From Brienomyrus brachyistius (Eukaryota > Chordata > Actinopteri > Osteoglossiformes > Mormyridae): a stretch of DNA of 64,000 nt. The stretch is from NCBI RefSeq assembly GCF_023856365.1, contig NC_064536.1, forward strand, positions 34,588,776 to 34,652,775. Reading direction: 5' to 3'. The notes beneath the pieces are model-generated. The model was not told where the DNA came from. It searched no databases and saw only the letters and a list, made by a program, of their open reading frames with translations. Numbering within the stretch: position 1 is the first letter of the stretch; each line of letters begins with the position of its first letter. The position numbers were made by a program, and so were the translations under genes. Of this stretch, positions 20,915 through 32,551 are shown piece by piece.

Positions 20915-23900
20915 CTGCGCTCCATGGATAAATTCTATTCAATATTTTTAGGCCTTCTCAGCCAAGTTTGCTCTTAGACACATATGAACAGTCGCCATAG
21001 CGCCCCCGTTTGACCAATCGACATCAAAGTTGGAGGGTCTGTCTGTGGGCCAGTGCTACATTAGTGGGTGAAATTTTGTGAGGATTGGATGAAGCAAGCC
21101 TGAGATTTAGCTGTTTGACCTAAGGTGGATCTTAGGAGTATACAGATAGTGGCCATAGCACCCCCGTTTGACCGATCGGCATCAAAGTTTGAGGGTATGT
21201 CTGTAGACCAGTGCTACATAAGTGGATCAAATTTCGTGAGGATTGGATGAAGCACGCCTGAGATTTAGCTGTTTGATTGAAATCGGCTTATAAATGATGC
21301 AGGTTGGGTGTGGCTGGTGGCCATATTATACAGAAAGGTCAGGTATTTTTTAATAATCATCCCTGACGGCAGTGTCTTGATTGACTTGACACCAGAATCA
21401 CTTACATGGGGTGTAGATTGTTAAAGTTATAGGAATATTTCATTTAATCCGTTTTTAAATATCACAAGGGAATGCAGATGACTGTTATTATGCAATACAT
21501 ATATCTTGATTTGGCATGACTCACAGAACTTGCAGTACAAAGGATTTTTACCAGTAATATGAGACTTGAACAGAAATGAGATAAATGTCACTTTCACTGG
21601 TTTTGCAGGTTTAGAGACACATATTGCATTGCTGTAGCGCCCCCGTTTGACCGATCGGCACCAAATTTGGAGGGCCCTTACCCACTACCGTCCTTGATGA
21701 CTTATTCAAGTTTGGTCATGATTGGCTGAGGCAGGCCTGAGATACAGCTGTCTGATTGAAGTGGGCGTGGCACCTGTATGGTCTGGATGTGGCTGGTCGC
21801 CGTACCTTATAGAAAGTTTAGGATTTTTTGAATAATTGTATACCAGGACTGTCTCCTGATTTGAATGATATCAGAATTACATAGGTTGGTTGAAAATCCA
21901 AGGAGGTTAACGAAATGTCATGTTTTTAGACTCCTATAAAATACGCAAAAGCGGAAAGAGATAGGATGAAGTTCTACATGGCTTTGAATTTGGCATGGGC
22001 CAGTGCATTAGATAAGTAACAAATCTCAATTTTATCATTAACAGTTCAATAGAAATAAGCAGAAATGCAAATCCTGTCGCTGTAGCGCCCCCATGTGGAC
22101 AATTGGTGTGGCCTTCGCAGGGATTGCTAGTGGTTAGGAGACAAATGTACAAGCCTATTTTTGTTCAGATCAGCTGTTGTTAAGCCTGTCAAAGGCCTGT
22201 CAGAATGCTGCTTGATTTTGATTGGCTGATGGTGGCTAGGGTTTTATGATTAATGACTGCCCTGATAGATACCTGACCTCAGGCTTCAGAGTAGTACATG
22301 TATGCCAAATTTCATTTGGATCGGTCAAGGAAGTCAGGAGATATTGGCAGTTTTTAGTTGTAGCGCCCCCTATTGACGAAATGCGGCCCGCCTTCAACAG
22401 TGTCCCCAGAATGGGGTACGGGGATAGGATTTAAAATTTGGTGAAGGTAGGCTAGGGTATGGCCAAGTTATAACAGTCAGACAAATACTAGCTAAATTTA
22501 GGTAGTTTTTGGGCGTGGCTAGTGGCTGTATGATAGACCAATATCAGGGTTATTTGAATTAGTATTCATCAGCTCAGAGACCTGATCGGTTTGATACCTC
22601 ATTTGTCTGATTCCGTCAGACGGTGTAGGAATTACAAGCAAAAGTAGGTTTTGCAAATTATGCAAATTAGCAAAAAATCTAAGTAGGCGGAGCTTAATAG
22701 TCCAAATGGCAAGTTGGTAGGGCAAGGATGTCTCTATCAGTAGAAATATGAATTTCAATTATAGGACTAACAGGACAGGAGATATCAATCAAAACGCGTT
22801 AGAGGGCGCCACGGCGCCCCCATCTGGCCGACATGGTTGGGTCGGATGATCTGAGTAGCGGGGAGGAATTGACATCATCCTACCAAGTTTCATAATTCTA
22901 GCACTTACGGTTTAGGCTGTACATTCAGTTTTAGGGCAGAAAAATAATAATAATAATCCTAAGAAAAACAATAAGGTTCCATTGCACTTCGTGCTTTGGA
23001 ACCTTAATAATAATCCTAAGAAAAACAATAAGTTTCCATAGCACTTCGTGCTTTGGAACCTTAAATATAACTGCAAGCATTGATAAATGGTTCCAAAGCT
23101 AATGGAAAGAATAGGTGGGTAGACATGGAGTACACAGCATAAAATGAAAAGTTCAATAATAATGGGACATGAAATAGAGACTGTAATTGCTGGCCAATGC
23201 ATTTAAATAGTCAGAAAGTAGGAAATACTACTACAATAGCATGAGAAGCTAATGGACAGAATAGGCTGATCATTTAGACAGAAGAAAGGCTGAAAGTATT
23301 CAATGGCATTTTATAAATGGAGCAAGGGCTCCACCTGCTAGATAATTTATTACAAAATTGCAATTGCTGCAGTTTACACAGCCTAAAGTATAATTGAAGG
23401 CTGATAAATTTGTAAAAGTCAGATGGCAGGACAGTAAAAGGAAATTGAAAATATGGACTCAGATGAAGGAGTGGGTGATTAATCTTTGAATGTTTGATGG
23501 AAAATAAGGATATTTCAGCTGAATTAACTAAGGTGGGTCTTAGACATATATGAACAGTGGCTGTAGCGCCCCCGTTTGACTGATCGGCACCAAAGTTGGT
23601 TGGTCTCTCTGGGAGGCCGTGCTACATTAGTGGGTAAAATTTGGTGAGAATCGGATGAAGCATGCCTGAGATTTAGCTGTTTGATTGAAATAGGAATTGA
23701 AATGGTTTGGCCAGCAGGTGGAGCCTGCGCTCCATGGATAAATTCTATTCAATATTTTTAGGCCTTCTCAGCCAAGTTTGCTCTTAGACACATATGAACA
23801 GTCGCCATAGCGCCCCCGTTTGACCGATCGACATCAAAGTTGGAGGGTCTGTCTGTGGGCCAGTGCTACATTAGTGGGTGAAATTTTGTGAGGATTGGAT

Positions 23901-23926
23901 GAAGCAAGCCTGAGATTTAGCTGTTT

Positions 23927-24242
23927 GACCTAAGGTGGATCTTAGGAGTATACAGATAGTGGCCATAGCACCCCCGTTTGACCGATCGGCATCAAAGTTT
24001 GAGGGTATGTCTGTAGACCAGGGCTACATAAGTGGATCAAATTTTGTGAGGATTGGATGAAGCAAGCCTGAGATTTAGCTGTTTGACCTAAGGTGGATCT
24101 TAGGAGTATACAGATAGTGGCCATAGCACCCCCGTTTGACCGATCGGCATCAAAGTTTGAGGGTATGTCTGTAGACCAGTGCTACATAAGTGGATCAAAT
24201 TTCGTGAGGATTGGATGAAGCATGCCTGAGATTTAGCTGTTT
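23927..24242. repeat. 158-bp sub-repeat duplicated in unit 2
   Basis: GACCTAAGGTGGATCTTAGG starts at 23927 and again at 24085, so one GTAGC-type sub-repeat is doubled relative to all other units. The two copies differ at a few bases (CAGGGC against CAGTGC, TTTTGTGAGG against TTTCGTGAGG). Confidence 0.85.
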
Positions 24243-24367
24243 GATTGAAATCGGCTTATAAATGATGCAGGTTGGGTGTGGCTGGTGGCCATATTATACA
24301 GAAAGGTCAGGTATTTTTTAATAATCATCCCTGACGGCAGTGTCTTGATTGACTTGACACCAGAATC

Positions 24368-24373
24368 ACTTAC
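24368..24373. other. LINE target-site duplication, left
   Basis: ACTTAC is repeated at 29302-29307. The uninterrupted site in neighbouring units contains it once. Confidence 0.9.
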
Positions 24374-25090
24374 AACAACAACAACAACAACAAATTTATT
24401 TTTATATAGCGCATTATCACAACATTACATTGTCTCAAAGCGCTTTACAGTATCCTCACCCAAAGCCCCCAGTGAGTAAGCCATAGGCGACAGTGGCAAG
24501 GAAAAACTCCCTAGAAGGAAGAAACCTTGAGAGGGACCAGACTCAAAGGGGAAGCCCATCCTCCAGGGGCCGGCAGGGATAGTCAAATAGAGAGAGGAGA
24601 GCAAGGAAGATAAGCCAATGCCGAAGCCGAGTCTTCTTCCAATTGCCAGGCAACCAGAGGTAAGGCAGCGGGTCATACACGGAAGAACAGAACGGCGAGC
24701 TGGATGCAGGGACGTCACTGGTGGTGGTCGGGTGTGCTGGATATCTTGATAGATTGAGGTCTCCAGGCATCACCCCCAGGAGGAGTAGGGGAAATAAAAT
24801 GTACAATTAGGCATAGTAGAGGAGGCTATTGGCAGTGCTAAAAGCTAGGTGAGTACAATATGAAGTGCAATCTGCAAGCTCCGGCAGATATGGCTATGGC
24901 AGCATCAGTAGGAGGGAGAGGCAAGTGGGAATGCCGGCATGGGGAGTCCCTGAAATGTCAGCACTCCAGTTCCACAAGAGATTGCAAAGCTAGAGTGACA
25001 GCACTGACAATCCAGTTCATCCAAAGCCAATGGCACCGATCCCCACCCAGCTCTACACCTCACACTACAGGTCTGACTGGGAGTGAAGAG
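24374..25090 (-). other. LINE 3' UTR and GTT-repeat tail
   Basis: The region downstream of the ORF2 stop ends (sense) in a short GTT microsatellite, read as AAC repeats at 24374-24394. The block at 24430-24540, with CAAAGCGCTTTACAG and GGCAAGGAAAAACTCCC, is one I recall as typical of fish L2 3' ends, where the reverse transcriptase recognises its RNA. The short ORFs here are accidental. Confidence 0.7.
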
Positions 25091-28078
25091 TTAGCTAGGG
25101 CTAGAACTAGTGTCCCTATACGCTAAACTAAACAGGTGTGTTTTTAGTCTGGACTTGAATATTGAGAGTGAACCTGAAACCCGCACATCCGGTGGAAGAC
25201 CATTCCACAGCAGAGGAGCTTTGTAGGAGAAAGCTCTGCAGCCTGCCGTAGCTCTTTCTACCCTAGGCACTAACAGATATCCCATGGCTTGAGAGCGAAG
25301 CAAGCGTGGAGGGTTGTATGTGGTCAGCAGTTCACTAAGGTATTCTGGTGCAAGGCCATTTAGTGCTTTATAAGTTAATAGCAGTATTTTATAGTCAATT
25401 CGAGACTTAACTGGCAGCCAATGAAGAGAGGATAAGACCGGTGTAATATGATCAAATTTTTTAGTGTTTGTTAGAACTCTGGCTGCAGCATTCTGTACCA
25501 TCTGAAGTTTATGCAAGGATCCAGACGAGCAACCCGATAGGAGGGCATTACAGTAATCCAGTCTGGAACTTACGAAGGCATGTATTAGTTTTTCTGCATC
25601 ATTAAGTGAGAGCATCTTACGAAGCTTGGCTATGTTCCGTAGATGATAAAATGCAGTTCTAGTAATACTTCTTATGTGAGCATCAAAGCATAGATCTGAA
25701 TCGACAAGAACGCCAAGATTTCTAACTACCATGTTAGGTTGTGTAGGAAGGTTACCAACGTTGAGGTGGCGGAACTTATTTCTAGCAGCCTTGGGACCAA
25801 TTACCAGAACTTCTGTTTTTTCTGTGTTTAACATAAGGAAATTTTTTGCCATCCAGCACTGGATATCTAATAGACAGTCTTCTAACCGAGATAGCAGTGA
25901 TATATCATCAGGGTTAACAGATATGTATAACTGTGTATCATCTGCATAACAATGAAACCCAATACCATGATTTCTAATAATGTTACCAAGAGGTAGCATG
26001 TATAGGGTAAACAGTAGCGGGCCCAGGACTGATCCCTGTGGGACACCATATTCAACTTTAGTGGCCTTGGATGATTCATTGTTCACATGGGCATACTGAT
26101 AGCGATCAGACAAATATGAGCGGAACCAAGAGAGCGCTGTCCCTGTAATGCCAACTACACCTTCTAACCGGTCCAAGAGGATATTATGGTCCACAGTATC
26201 GAACGCTGCAGTTAAATCTAGCAATACCAACAGAGATACACAGCCACGGTCAGAAGCCACAAGTAGATCATTCATTACTTTGACTAGAGCAGTTTCTGTG
26301 CTATGGTTTGGTCTAAAGCCAGACTGATATAATTCATTGGCATTAGTTTTTTGTAGGAAAGAGGACAACTGACGAACTACAACCTTTTCCATGATCTTTG
26401 AAATGAAAGGAAGATTTGAGATAGGTCTATAGTTTCCTAAAACACTGGGTTCAAGATTTGGTTTCTTTAGGACGGGTCTGATAACAGCCATTTTAAAAGG
26501 TTTTGGAACATATCCAAGCCTAAGAGAAGAGTTTAACACATTTAACACGGTAGTGCCAATCTGTGGTGCAATTTCCTTGAAGAATTTTGTAGGAATTGGG
26601 TCTACAAGGCTAGTAGAGGATTTACAGGAGAAAATTAAGCTCAAAAGTTCTGAGTGTGTAATAGGAATGAATGATTCAAAGGTCTCATTATTGGTAGGCA
26701 TAAGACTAGCAGGAGGCAGGCAGCCGTAAGTAGGTAAAGGTGTGCACTGTATAGTCTGTCTAATTGTAGTTATCTTACCATTAAAAAATGTAAGAAAGTC
26801 ATCACTCTTAAGAGCTTGTGGGATTTGCAAGTTTAATGAGGAATTCTGTGTTATCCTAGCCACGGATTCAAATAGGAATTTAGGATTGGTTTTGTTCATG
26901 TCTATTAATCTGGAGAGATACACAGACCGAGCAGTTACTAGTGCTTGTCTGTATTTAGAGAGGCTCTCTTTCCAGGCAGATTTGAAAACTTCCAGTTTAG
27001 TTGAGCGCCATTTTCGCTCTAGCTTGCGTGATGCCTGTTTGAGTTCACGTGTATTATCAGAGTACCAGGGGGCAGGTTTGTTATTGCTATGCTTTATACT
27101 CCTAAGTGGAGCCACAAGATCTAGAGTGCTGCGAAGGGATTTTTCCATGTTTGAAGTTGCCTGTTCAAGTTCATTTACACACGATGCTTCAGATGTAAGG
27201 CTAAAGGACTGTGGAAGTTGTTTCATAAATGTTGTTGTAGTTAGTGTCTTAATAGAACGTCTGATTCTATACTTTGGAGTGGTGGTCAACAGGAGGCTAT
27301 ACTGGATTTCAAATGTTAACAAGTAATGATCTGAGAGCAGAGGACTCTGTGGCATAATAGACACATGTTCTACCAGGATGCCATGACTAATGATCAAATC
27401 AAGGGTATGGTTACAGACATGAGTAGGCCCGACTACATTCTGACATACACCTACAGAGTCAAGAATAGCTGCAAACGCTGTTTTTAAAGGATCATTATCC
27501 TTCTCCATATGAATGTTAAAATCACCCACAATAACGGCTTTGTCAGTACTGACCACCAGGTTTGTTAAGAAATCAGCAAATTCCTTAAGAAAATCACTGT
27601 ACGGCCCAGGCGGTCTATACACAATAACCATGGTGATTTGGGGTGACGAACTAGAAAGAGATGAGCCAGCAAGGCTAAGAACAAGAGTTTCAAATGTGCT
27701 GAAACTCACACCACATTTCTCAGACACTCCTAAGTTGGACTGAAAAATTGCAGCAACACCACCACCTTTGCGATTTGGTCGCGGGTTATGCTTATAACTG
27801 TATTCCGCTGGAGTAGATTCATTTAGTGCCATGAATTCATCTGGTTTAAGCCAGGTCTCAGTAAGGCACAGGGCACCAAGACTAAAATCAGTAATTATTT
27901 CATTTATTAATAGTGCTTTAGGGGCCAGTGATCTTATATTCAGAAGTCCAAGTTTAAGTTTAAATATTGCATCACAACTGTTTTCTAGTAACGGATTCAT
28001 TGTGATTTTAATTAAGTTATTATGGCACACTCCACGGTGGAATAGTCCTCCATGATTAAAGACGCGGGGAGCAGACAC
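25091..28078 (-). CDS. LINE ORF2: AP endonuclease / reverse transcriptase
   Basis: The product is 995 residues and does target-primed reverse transcription. The exonuclease-endonuclease-phosphatase domain (about 43-257) shows LNIRSL (Asn47), TETWL (Glu74), YRPPG, GDFNIH (Asp186, Asn188) and SDH (Asp250, His251). The reverse transcriptase (about 535-800) shows NYRPISNLPFISKIME, the motif A block LLDLTAAFDTVDH (Asp621), GVPQGSVLGPLLF and the YADD active site (Asp713, Asp714). A conserved C-terminal region with HWLPVKSRIDYKI and LLWNGLPPDVR follows. The first Met (28078) is used; a second at residue 27 would also leave both domains whole. There are no stops or frameshifts, and the length is normal for the clade. 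Confidence 0.94.
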   Translation of the reverse strand: MSAPRVFNHGGLFHRGVCHNNLIKITMNPLLENSCDAIFKLKLGLLNIRSLAPKALLINEIITDFSLGALCLTETWLKPDEFMALNESTPAEYSYKHNPRPNRKGGGVAAIFQSNLGVSEKCGVSFSTFETLVLSLAGSSLSSSSPQITMVIVYRPPGPYSDFLKEFADFLTNLVVSTDKAVIVGDFNIHMEKDNDPLKTAFAAILDSVGVCQNVVGPTHVCNHTLDLIISHGILVEHVSIMPQSPLLSDHYLLTFEIQYSLLLTTTPKYRIRRSIKTLTTTTFMKQLPQSFSLTSEASCVNELEQATSNMEKSLRSTLDLVAPLRSIKHSNNKPAPWYSDNTRELKQASRKLERKWRSTKLEVFKSAWKESLSKYRQALVTARSVYLSRLIDMNKTNPKFLFESVARITQNSSLNLQIPQALKSDDFLTFFNGKITTIRQTIQCTPLPTYGCLPPASLMPTNNETFESFIPITHSELLSLIFSCKSSTSLVDPIPTKFFKEIAPQIGTTVLNVLNSSLRLGYVPKPFKMAVIRPVLKKPNLEPSVLGNYRPISNLPFISKIMEKVVVRQLSSFLQKTNANELYQSGFRPNHSTETALVKVMNDLLVASDRGCVSLLVLLDLTAAFDTVDHNILLDRLEGVVGITGTALSWFRSYLSDRYQYAHVNNESSKATKVEYGVPQGSVLGPLLFTLYMLPLGNIIRNHGIGFHCYADDTQLYISVNPDDISLLSRLEDCLLDIQCWMAKNFLMLNTEKTEVLVIGPKAARNKFRHLNVGNLPTQPNMVVRNLGVLVDSDLCFDAHIRSITRTAFYHLRNIAKLRKMLSLNDAEKLIHAFVSSRLDYCNALLSGCSSGSLHKLQMVQNAAARVLTNTKKFDHITPVLSSLHWLPVKSRIDYKILLLTYKALNGLAPEYLSELLTTYNPPRLLRSQAMGYLLVPRVERATAGCRAFSYKAPLLWNGLPPDVRVSGSLSIFKSRLKTHLFSLAYRDTSSSPS

Positions 28079-28174
28079 AGTCTCAATGAAATGAACCCTA
28101 GGCGACGACTCTAAGCGACTAGCAGGCGGTCGGTTATGCCGGTTTGCCTGCCGCCTGGACTTGGCTCTAGTTAG

Positions 28175-29047
28175 TCAGCGATTTGCCTGTAGACTACGAG
28201 CTATGCTTTTAGACAGGAGGTCGGCACCAGCCCGCGAGGGGTGAATACCGTCCCTCTTCAAAAGCCCAGGCCTACCCCAGAACATCCTCCAGTTGTCTAT
28301 ATAACCTACACCATTTATCGGGCACCATTCCGACAGCCAGCGATGTAGCGACGATAATCTGCTGTACATTTCATCGCCACGTCTAGCAGGGATGGGGCCA
28401 GAGCACGTTACTGACACACACATCTTCTTCGCAATGTTGCACACCTCTTTAAAATTTGCCTTTGTGATCTCCGATTGCCTCAATCGGACATCATTAGTGC
28501 CGACGTGGATAACTATCTGAGAGTATTTACGTTTACTTTTAGCCAGCACTTTTAAATTTGCCGAGATGTCGGTCGCTCTGGCACCCGGGAGACAATTTAC
28601 AATGGTCGCTGGAGTCGCTACTCTCACGTTTCTTAGAATAGAATCACCAATTATTAGAGCACTTTCAACAGGCGTCTCAGTGGGAGTTTCACTGAGTGGG
28701 GAGAACCTGTTGGAAACGCGGATAGGCGAATGGTGCCGGTGTAAGTTTGGTTTGGATTTGCGACTATGCCGCCGGGTCGTCACCCACTCGCCTTGCTGCG
28801 AAGGCTCTGCTGCCGGAGCAGGGGGAGACTTACTGGCTATCGCGGACATATCCGGAGCCGCTAACACTGAGTCAATAAAACTCTCATTCTCCTGAATGTT
28901 ATGTAACGTCCGGATACGTCCCTCTAACACTACAATCTTCTCCGTCAGTCTAGCGACTAACTGACACTTCTCACATGTATAAATACCGCTAATGACTGGA
29001 GAAGAATAGCTAAACATATTACACTCAGAACACGGAACAGTAGACAT
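28175..29047 (-). CDS. LINE ORF1 protein, SGNH esterase-like
   Basis: The product is 290 residues. Two CxxC pairs (Cys6/Cys9 and Cys25/Cys28) could bind zinc. A charged helical stretch (about 29-50) may be a short coiled coil, and a basic Arg/Lys/His-rich linker (about 91-110) could contact RNA. The C-terminal SGNH-hydrolase-like domain shows GDSI with Ser136, a GxND block (HVGTND, Asn185) and DGIHP with Asp266 and His269, so the catalytic set appears intact. In fish L2 elements such ORF1 proteins act as nucleic-acid-binding chaperone-like partners of the RNA. The role of the esterase activity is unclear. No stop or frameshift is present. Confidence 0.9.
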   Translation of the reverse strand: MSTVPCSECNMFSYSSPVISGIYTCEKCQLVARLTEKIVVLEGRIRTLHNIQENESFIDSVLAAPDMSAIASKSPPAPAAEPSQQGEWVTTRRHSRKSKPNLHRHHSPIRVSNRFSPLSETPTETPVESALIIGDSILRNVRVATPATIVNCLPGARATDISANLKVLAKSKRKYSQIVIHVGTNDVRLRQSEITKANFKEVCNIAKKMCVSVTCSGPIPARRGDEMYSRLSSLHRWLSEWCPINGVGYIDNWRMFWGRPGLLKRDGIHPSRAGADLLSKSIARSLQANR

Positions 29048-29301
29048 GGCGTTGTACTTACGTAAACTGAGGCTGTAAGGCTGGAAGCACCTTCTTAATT
29101 TAACGAAGATCGTGGGTCGGTACTTGCGTAGGTGATTAATCCGTCGGGGACTGGGAAATTTTATTTATTTATTTTGGAGGATTATTAATCTTGCGAAGCT
29201 TTTTCCCAATGACTTAACTCGAATTATTATTTAGGTGATATCTATGGTTTCAAAGTTCGCGCGCTAGCAGTCAGTATCACTCTCGCAGGAAACAGGAAAT
29301 G
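29048..29301 (-). promoter_or_regulatory. LINE 5' UTR
   Basis: About 254 bp lie between the target duplication and the ORF1 start, long enough to hold an internal promoter. No specific promoter motif is recognised. Its presence argues against the usual 5' truncation. Confidence 0.6.
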
Positions 29302-29307
29302 ACTTAC
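29302..29307. other. LINE target-site duplication, right
   Basis: Second copy of ACTTAC. Array B unit 2 resumes here with ATGGGGTGTAGATTG. Confidence 0.9.
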
Positions 29308-29852
29308 ATGGGGTGTAGATTGTTAAAGTTATAGGAATATTTCATTTAATCCGTTTTTAAATATCACAAGGGAATGCAGATGACTGTTATTATGCAATAC
29401 ATATATCTTGATTTGGCATGACTCACAGAACTTGCAGTACAAAGGATTTTTACCAGTAATATGAGACTTGAACAGAAATGAGATAAATGTCACTTTCACT
29501 GGTTTTGCAGGTTTAGAGACACATATTGCATTGCTGTAGCGCCCCCGTTTGACCAATCGGCACCAAATTTGGAGGGCCCTTACCCACTACCTTCCTTGAT
29601 GACATATTCAAGTTTGGTAGTGATTGGCTGAGGCAGGCCTGAGATACAGCTGTCTGATTGAAGTGGGCGTGGCACCTGTATGGTCTGGATGTGGCTGGTC
29701 GCCGTACCTTATAGAAAGTTTAGGATTTTTTTAATAATTGTATACCAGGACTGTCTCCTGATTTGAATGATATCAGATTTACATAGGTTGGTTGAAAATC
29801 CAAGGAGGTTAACGAAATGTCATGTTTTTAGACTCCTATAAAATACGCAAAA

Positions 29853-32551
29853 GCGGAAAGAGATAGGATGAAGTTCTACATGGATTTGAATTTGGCATGG
29901 GCCAGTGCATTAGATAAGTAACAAATCTCAATTTTATCATTAACAGTTCAATAGAAATAAGCAGAAATGCAAATCCTGTCGCTGTAGCGCCCCCATGTGG
30001 ACAATTGGTGTGGCCTTCGCAGGGATTGCTAGGGGTTAGGAGACAAATGTACAAGCCTATTTTTGTTCAGATCAGCTGTTGTTAAGCCTGTCAAAGGCCT
30101 GTCAGAATGCTGCTTGATTTTGATTGGCTGATGGTGGCTAGGGTTTTATGATTAATGACTGCCCTGATAGATAGCTGACCTCAGGCTTCAGAGTAGTACA
30201 TGTATGCCAAATTTCATTTGGATCGGTCAAGGAAGTCAGGAGATATTGGCAGTTTTTAGTTGTAGCGCCCCCTATTGACGAAATGCGGCCTGCCTTCAAC
30301 AGTGTCCCCAGAATGGGGTACGGGGATAGGATTTAAAATTTGGTGAAGGTAGGCTAAGGTATGGCCAAGTTATAACAGTCAGACCAATACTGGCTAAATT
30401 TACGTAGACTTTGGGCGTGGCTAGTGGCCGTATGATAGACCAATATCAGGGTTATTTGAATTATTATTCATCAGCTCAGAGACCTGATCGGTTTTATACC
30501 TCATTTGTCTGATTCCGTCAGACGGTGTAGGAATTACAAGCAAAAGTAGGTTTTGCAAATTATGCAAATTAGCAAAAAATCTAAGTAGGCGGAGCTTAAT
30601 AGTCCAAATGGCAAGTTGGTAGGGCAAGGATGTCTCTATCAGTAGAAATATGAATTTCAATTATAGGACTAACAGGACAGGAGATATCAATCAAAACGCG
30701 TTAGGGGGCGCCACGGCGCCCCTATCTGGCCGACATGGTTGGGTCGGATTATCTGAGTAGCGGGGAGGAATTGACATCATCCTACCAAGTTTCATAATTC
30801 TAGCACTTACGGTTTAGGCTGTACATTCAGTTTTAGGGCAGAAAAATAATAATAAATATAACTGCAAGCAGTGATAAATGGTTCCAAAGCTAATGGAAAG
30901 AATAGGTGGGTAGACATGGAGTACACAGCATAAAATGAAAAGTTCAATAATAATGGGACATGAAATAGAGACTGTAATTGCTGGCCAATGCATTTAAATA
31001 GTCAGAAAGTAGGAAATACTACTACAATAGCATGAGAAGCTAATGGACAGAATAGGCTGATCATTTAGACAAAAGAAAGGCTGAAAGTATTCAATGGCAT
31101 TTTATAAATGGAGCAAGGGCTCCACCTGCTAGATAATTTATTACAAAATTGCAATTGCTGCAGTTTACACAGCCTAAAGTATAATTGAAGGCTGATAAAT
31201 TCGTAAAAGTCAGATGGCAGGACAGTAAAAGGAAATTGAAAATATGGACTCAGATGAAGGAGTGGGTGATTAATCTTTGAATGTTTGATGGAAAATAAGG
31301 ATATTTCAGCTGAATTAACTAAGGTGGGTCTTAGACATATATGAACAGTGGCTGTAGCGCCCCCGTTTGACTGATCGGCACCAAAGTTGGTTGGTCTCTC
31401 TGGGAGGCCGTGCTACATTAGTGGGTAAAATTTGGTGAGAATCGGATGAAGCATGCCTGAGATTTAGCTGTTTGATTGAAATAGGAATTGAAATGGTTTG
31501 GCCAGCAGGTGGAGCCTGCGCTCCATGGATAAATTCTATTCAATATTTTTAGGCCTTCTCAGCCAAGTTTGCTCTTAGACACATATGAACAGTCGCCATA
31601 GCGCCCCCGTTTGACCGATCGACATCAAAGTTGGAGGGTCTGTCTGTGGGCCAGTGCTACATTAGTGGGTGAAATTTTGTGAGGATTGGATGAAGCAAGC
31701 CTGAGATTTAGCTGTTTGACCTAAGGTGGATCTTAGGAGTATACAGATAGTGGCCATAGCACCCCCGTTTGACCGATCGGCATCAAAGTTTGAGGGTATG
31801 TCTGTAGACCAGTGCTACATAAGTGGATCAAATTTCGTGAGGATTGGATGAAGCACGCCTGAGATTTAGCTGTTTGATTGAAATGGGCTTATAAATGATG
31901 CAGGTTGGGTGTGGCTGGTGGCCATATTATACAGAAAGGTCAGGTATTTTTTAATAATCATCCCTGACGGCAGTGTCTTGATTGACTTGACACCAGAATC
32001 ACTTACATGGGGTGTAGATTGTTAAAGTTATAGGAATATTTCATTTAATCCGTTTTTAAATATCACAAGGGAATGCAGATGACTGTTATTGTGCAATACA
32101 TATATCTTGATTTGGCATGACTCACAGAACTTGCAGTACAAAGGATTTTTACCAGTAATATGAGACTTGAACAGAAATGAGATAAATGTCACTTTCACTG
32201 GTTTTGCAGGTTTAGAGACACATATTGCATTGCTGTAGCGCCCCCGTTTGACCAATCGGCACCAAATTTGGAGGGCCCTTACCCACTACCGTCCTTGATG
32301 ACATATTCAAGTTTGGTAGTGATTGGCTGAGGCAGGCCTGAGATACAGCTGTCTGATTGAAGTGGGCGTGGCACCTGTATGGTCTGGATGTGGCTGGTCG
32401 CCGTACCTTATAGAAAGTTTAGGATTTTTTGAATAATTGTATACCAGGACTGTCTCCTGATTTGAATGATATCAGATTTACATAGGTTGGTTGAAAATCC
32501 AAGGAGGTTAACGAAATGTCATGTTTTTAGACTCCTATAAAATACGCAAAA
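29853..32551. repeat. Array B unit 3 (alpha), 2699 bp
   Basis: Alpha-type variable module with no hairpin module. From about 30.66 kb it corresponds to unit 6 at an offset of 8236 bp, including the shared variant AAATTCGTAAAAGTC. Confidence 0.9.

Larger units (their letters stand above)
19373..21950. repeat. Array B unit 1 (alpha), 174-bp deletion
   Basis: This unit begins at the A/B junction. Compared with unit 2 it lacks 174 bp between GTAGTACA and ACAGTCAGAC at about 19718, including one GTAGCGCCCC sub-repeat. It has one hairpin module (20222-20250). Confidence 0.9.
24374..29301 (-). mobile_element. Full-length-looking L2-clade LINE
   Basis: This 4928-bp non-LTR retrotransposon, on the minus strand, is inserted in array B unit 2. 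ACTTAC is duplicated at 24368-24373 and 29302-29307, and the empty site AATCACTTACATGGGG is readable in other units (for example 21396). Sense order is a 5' UTR of about 254 bp, ORF1 with an SGNH domain, a roughly 96-bp gap, ORF2 with endonuclease and reverse transcriptase, then a 3' UTR ending in a GTT-repeat tail. The 3' UTR has an AAAGCGCTTTACA-type block that I recall from fish L2 elements. Both ORFs are intact. L2 rather than CR1 or Rex1 is chosen from the ORF1 type and the RT style, from memory of the families. Confidence 0.93.
21951..29852. repeat. Array B unit 2 (alpha), interrupted by LINE
   Basis: This is 2968 bp once the LINE and its target duplication (4934 bp) are removed. It is longer than other alpha units because of a second hairpin module (+57 bp) and a tandem duplication of a 158-bp sub-repeat (23927-24084 repeated from 24085). 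Confidence 0.9.

Noticed and set aside
24425..24806. Two minus-strand ORFs (97 and 87 codons) near the LINE 3' end
   Set aside because: They lie in the LINE 3' UTR, which is conserved as RNA and not as protein in this clade.
26742..27326. 194-codon plus-strand ORF inside the LINE
   Set aside because: It is antisense to ORF2, which has clear catalytic motifs.
30421..30660. 79-codon minus-strand ORF (starts MKFIFLLIET) in each B unit
   Set aside because: It is the most stable of the B ORFs, but changes between copies do not favour silent sites by eye and no start context or splice signal supports it. Homogenisation explains its persistence.
32028..32255. Recurrent 75-codon minus-strand ORF (starts MVKRGRYSNAIC) in many B units
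   Set aside because: It recurs only because the DNA repeats. It is shortened in some units and missing in others, has no recognisable domain, and overlaps a GTAGCGCCCC sub-repeat.
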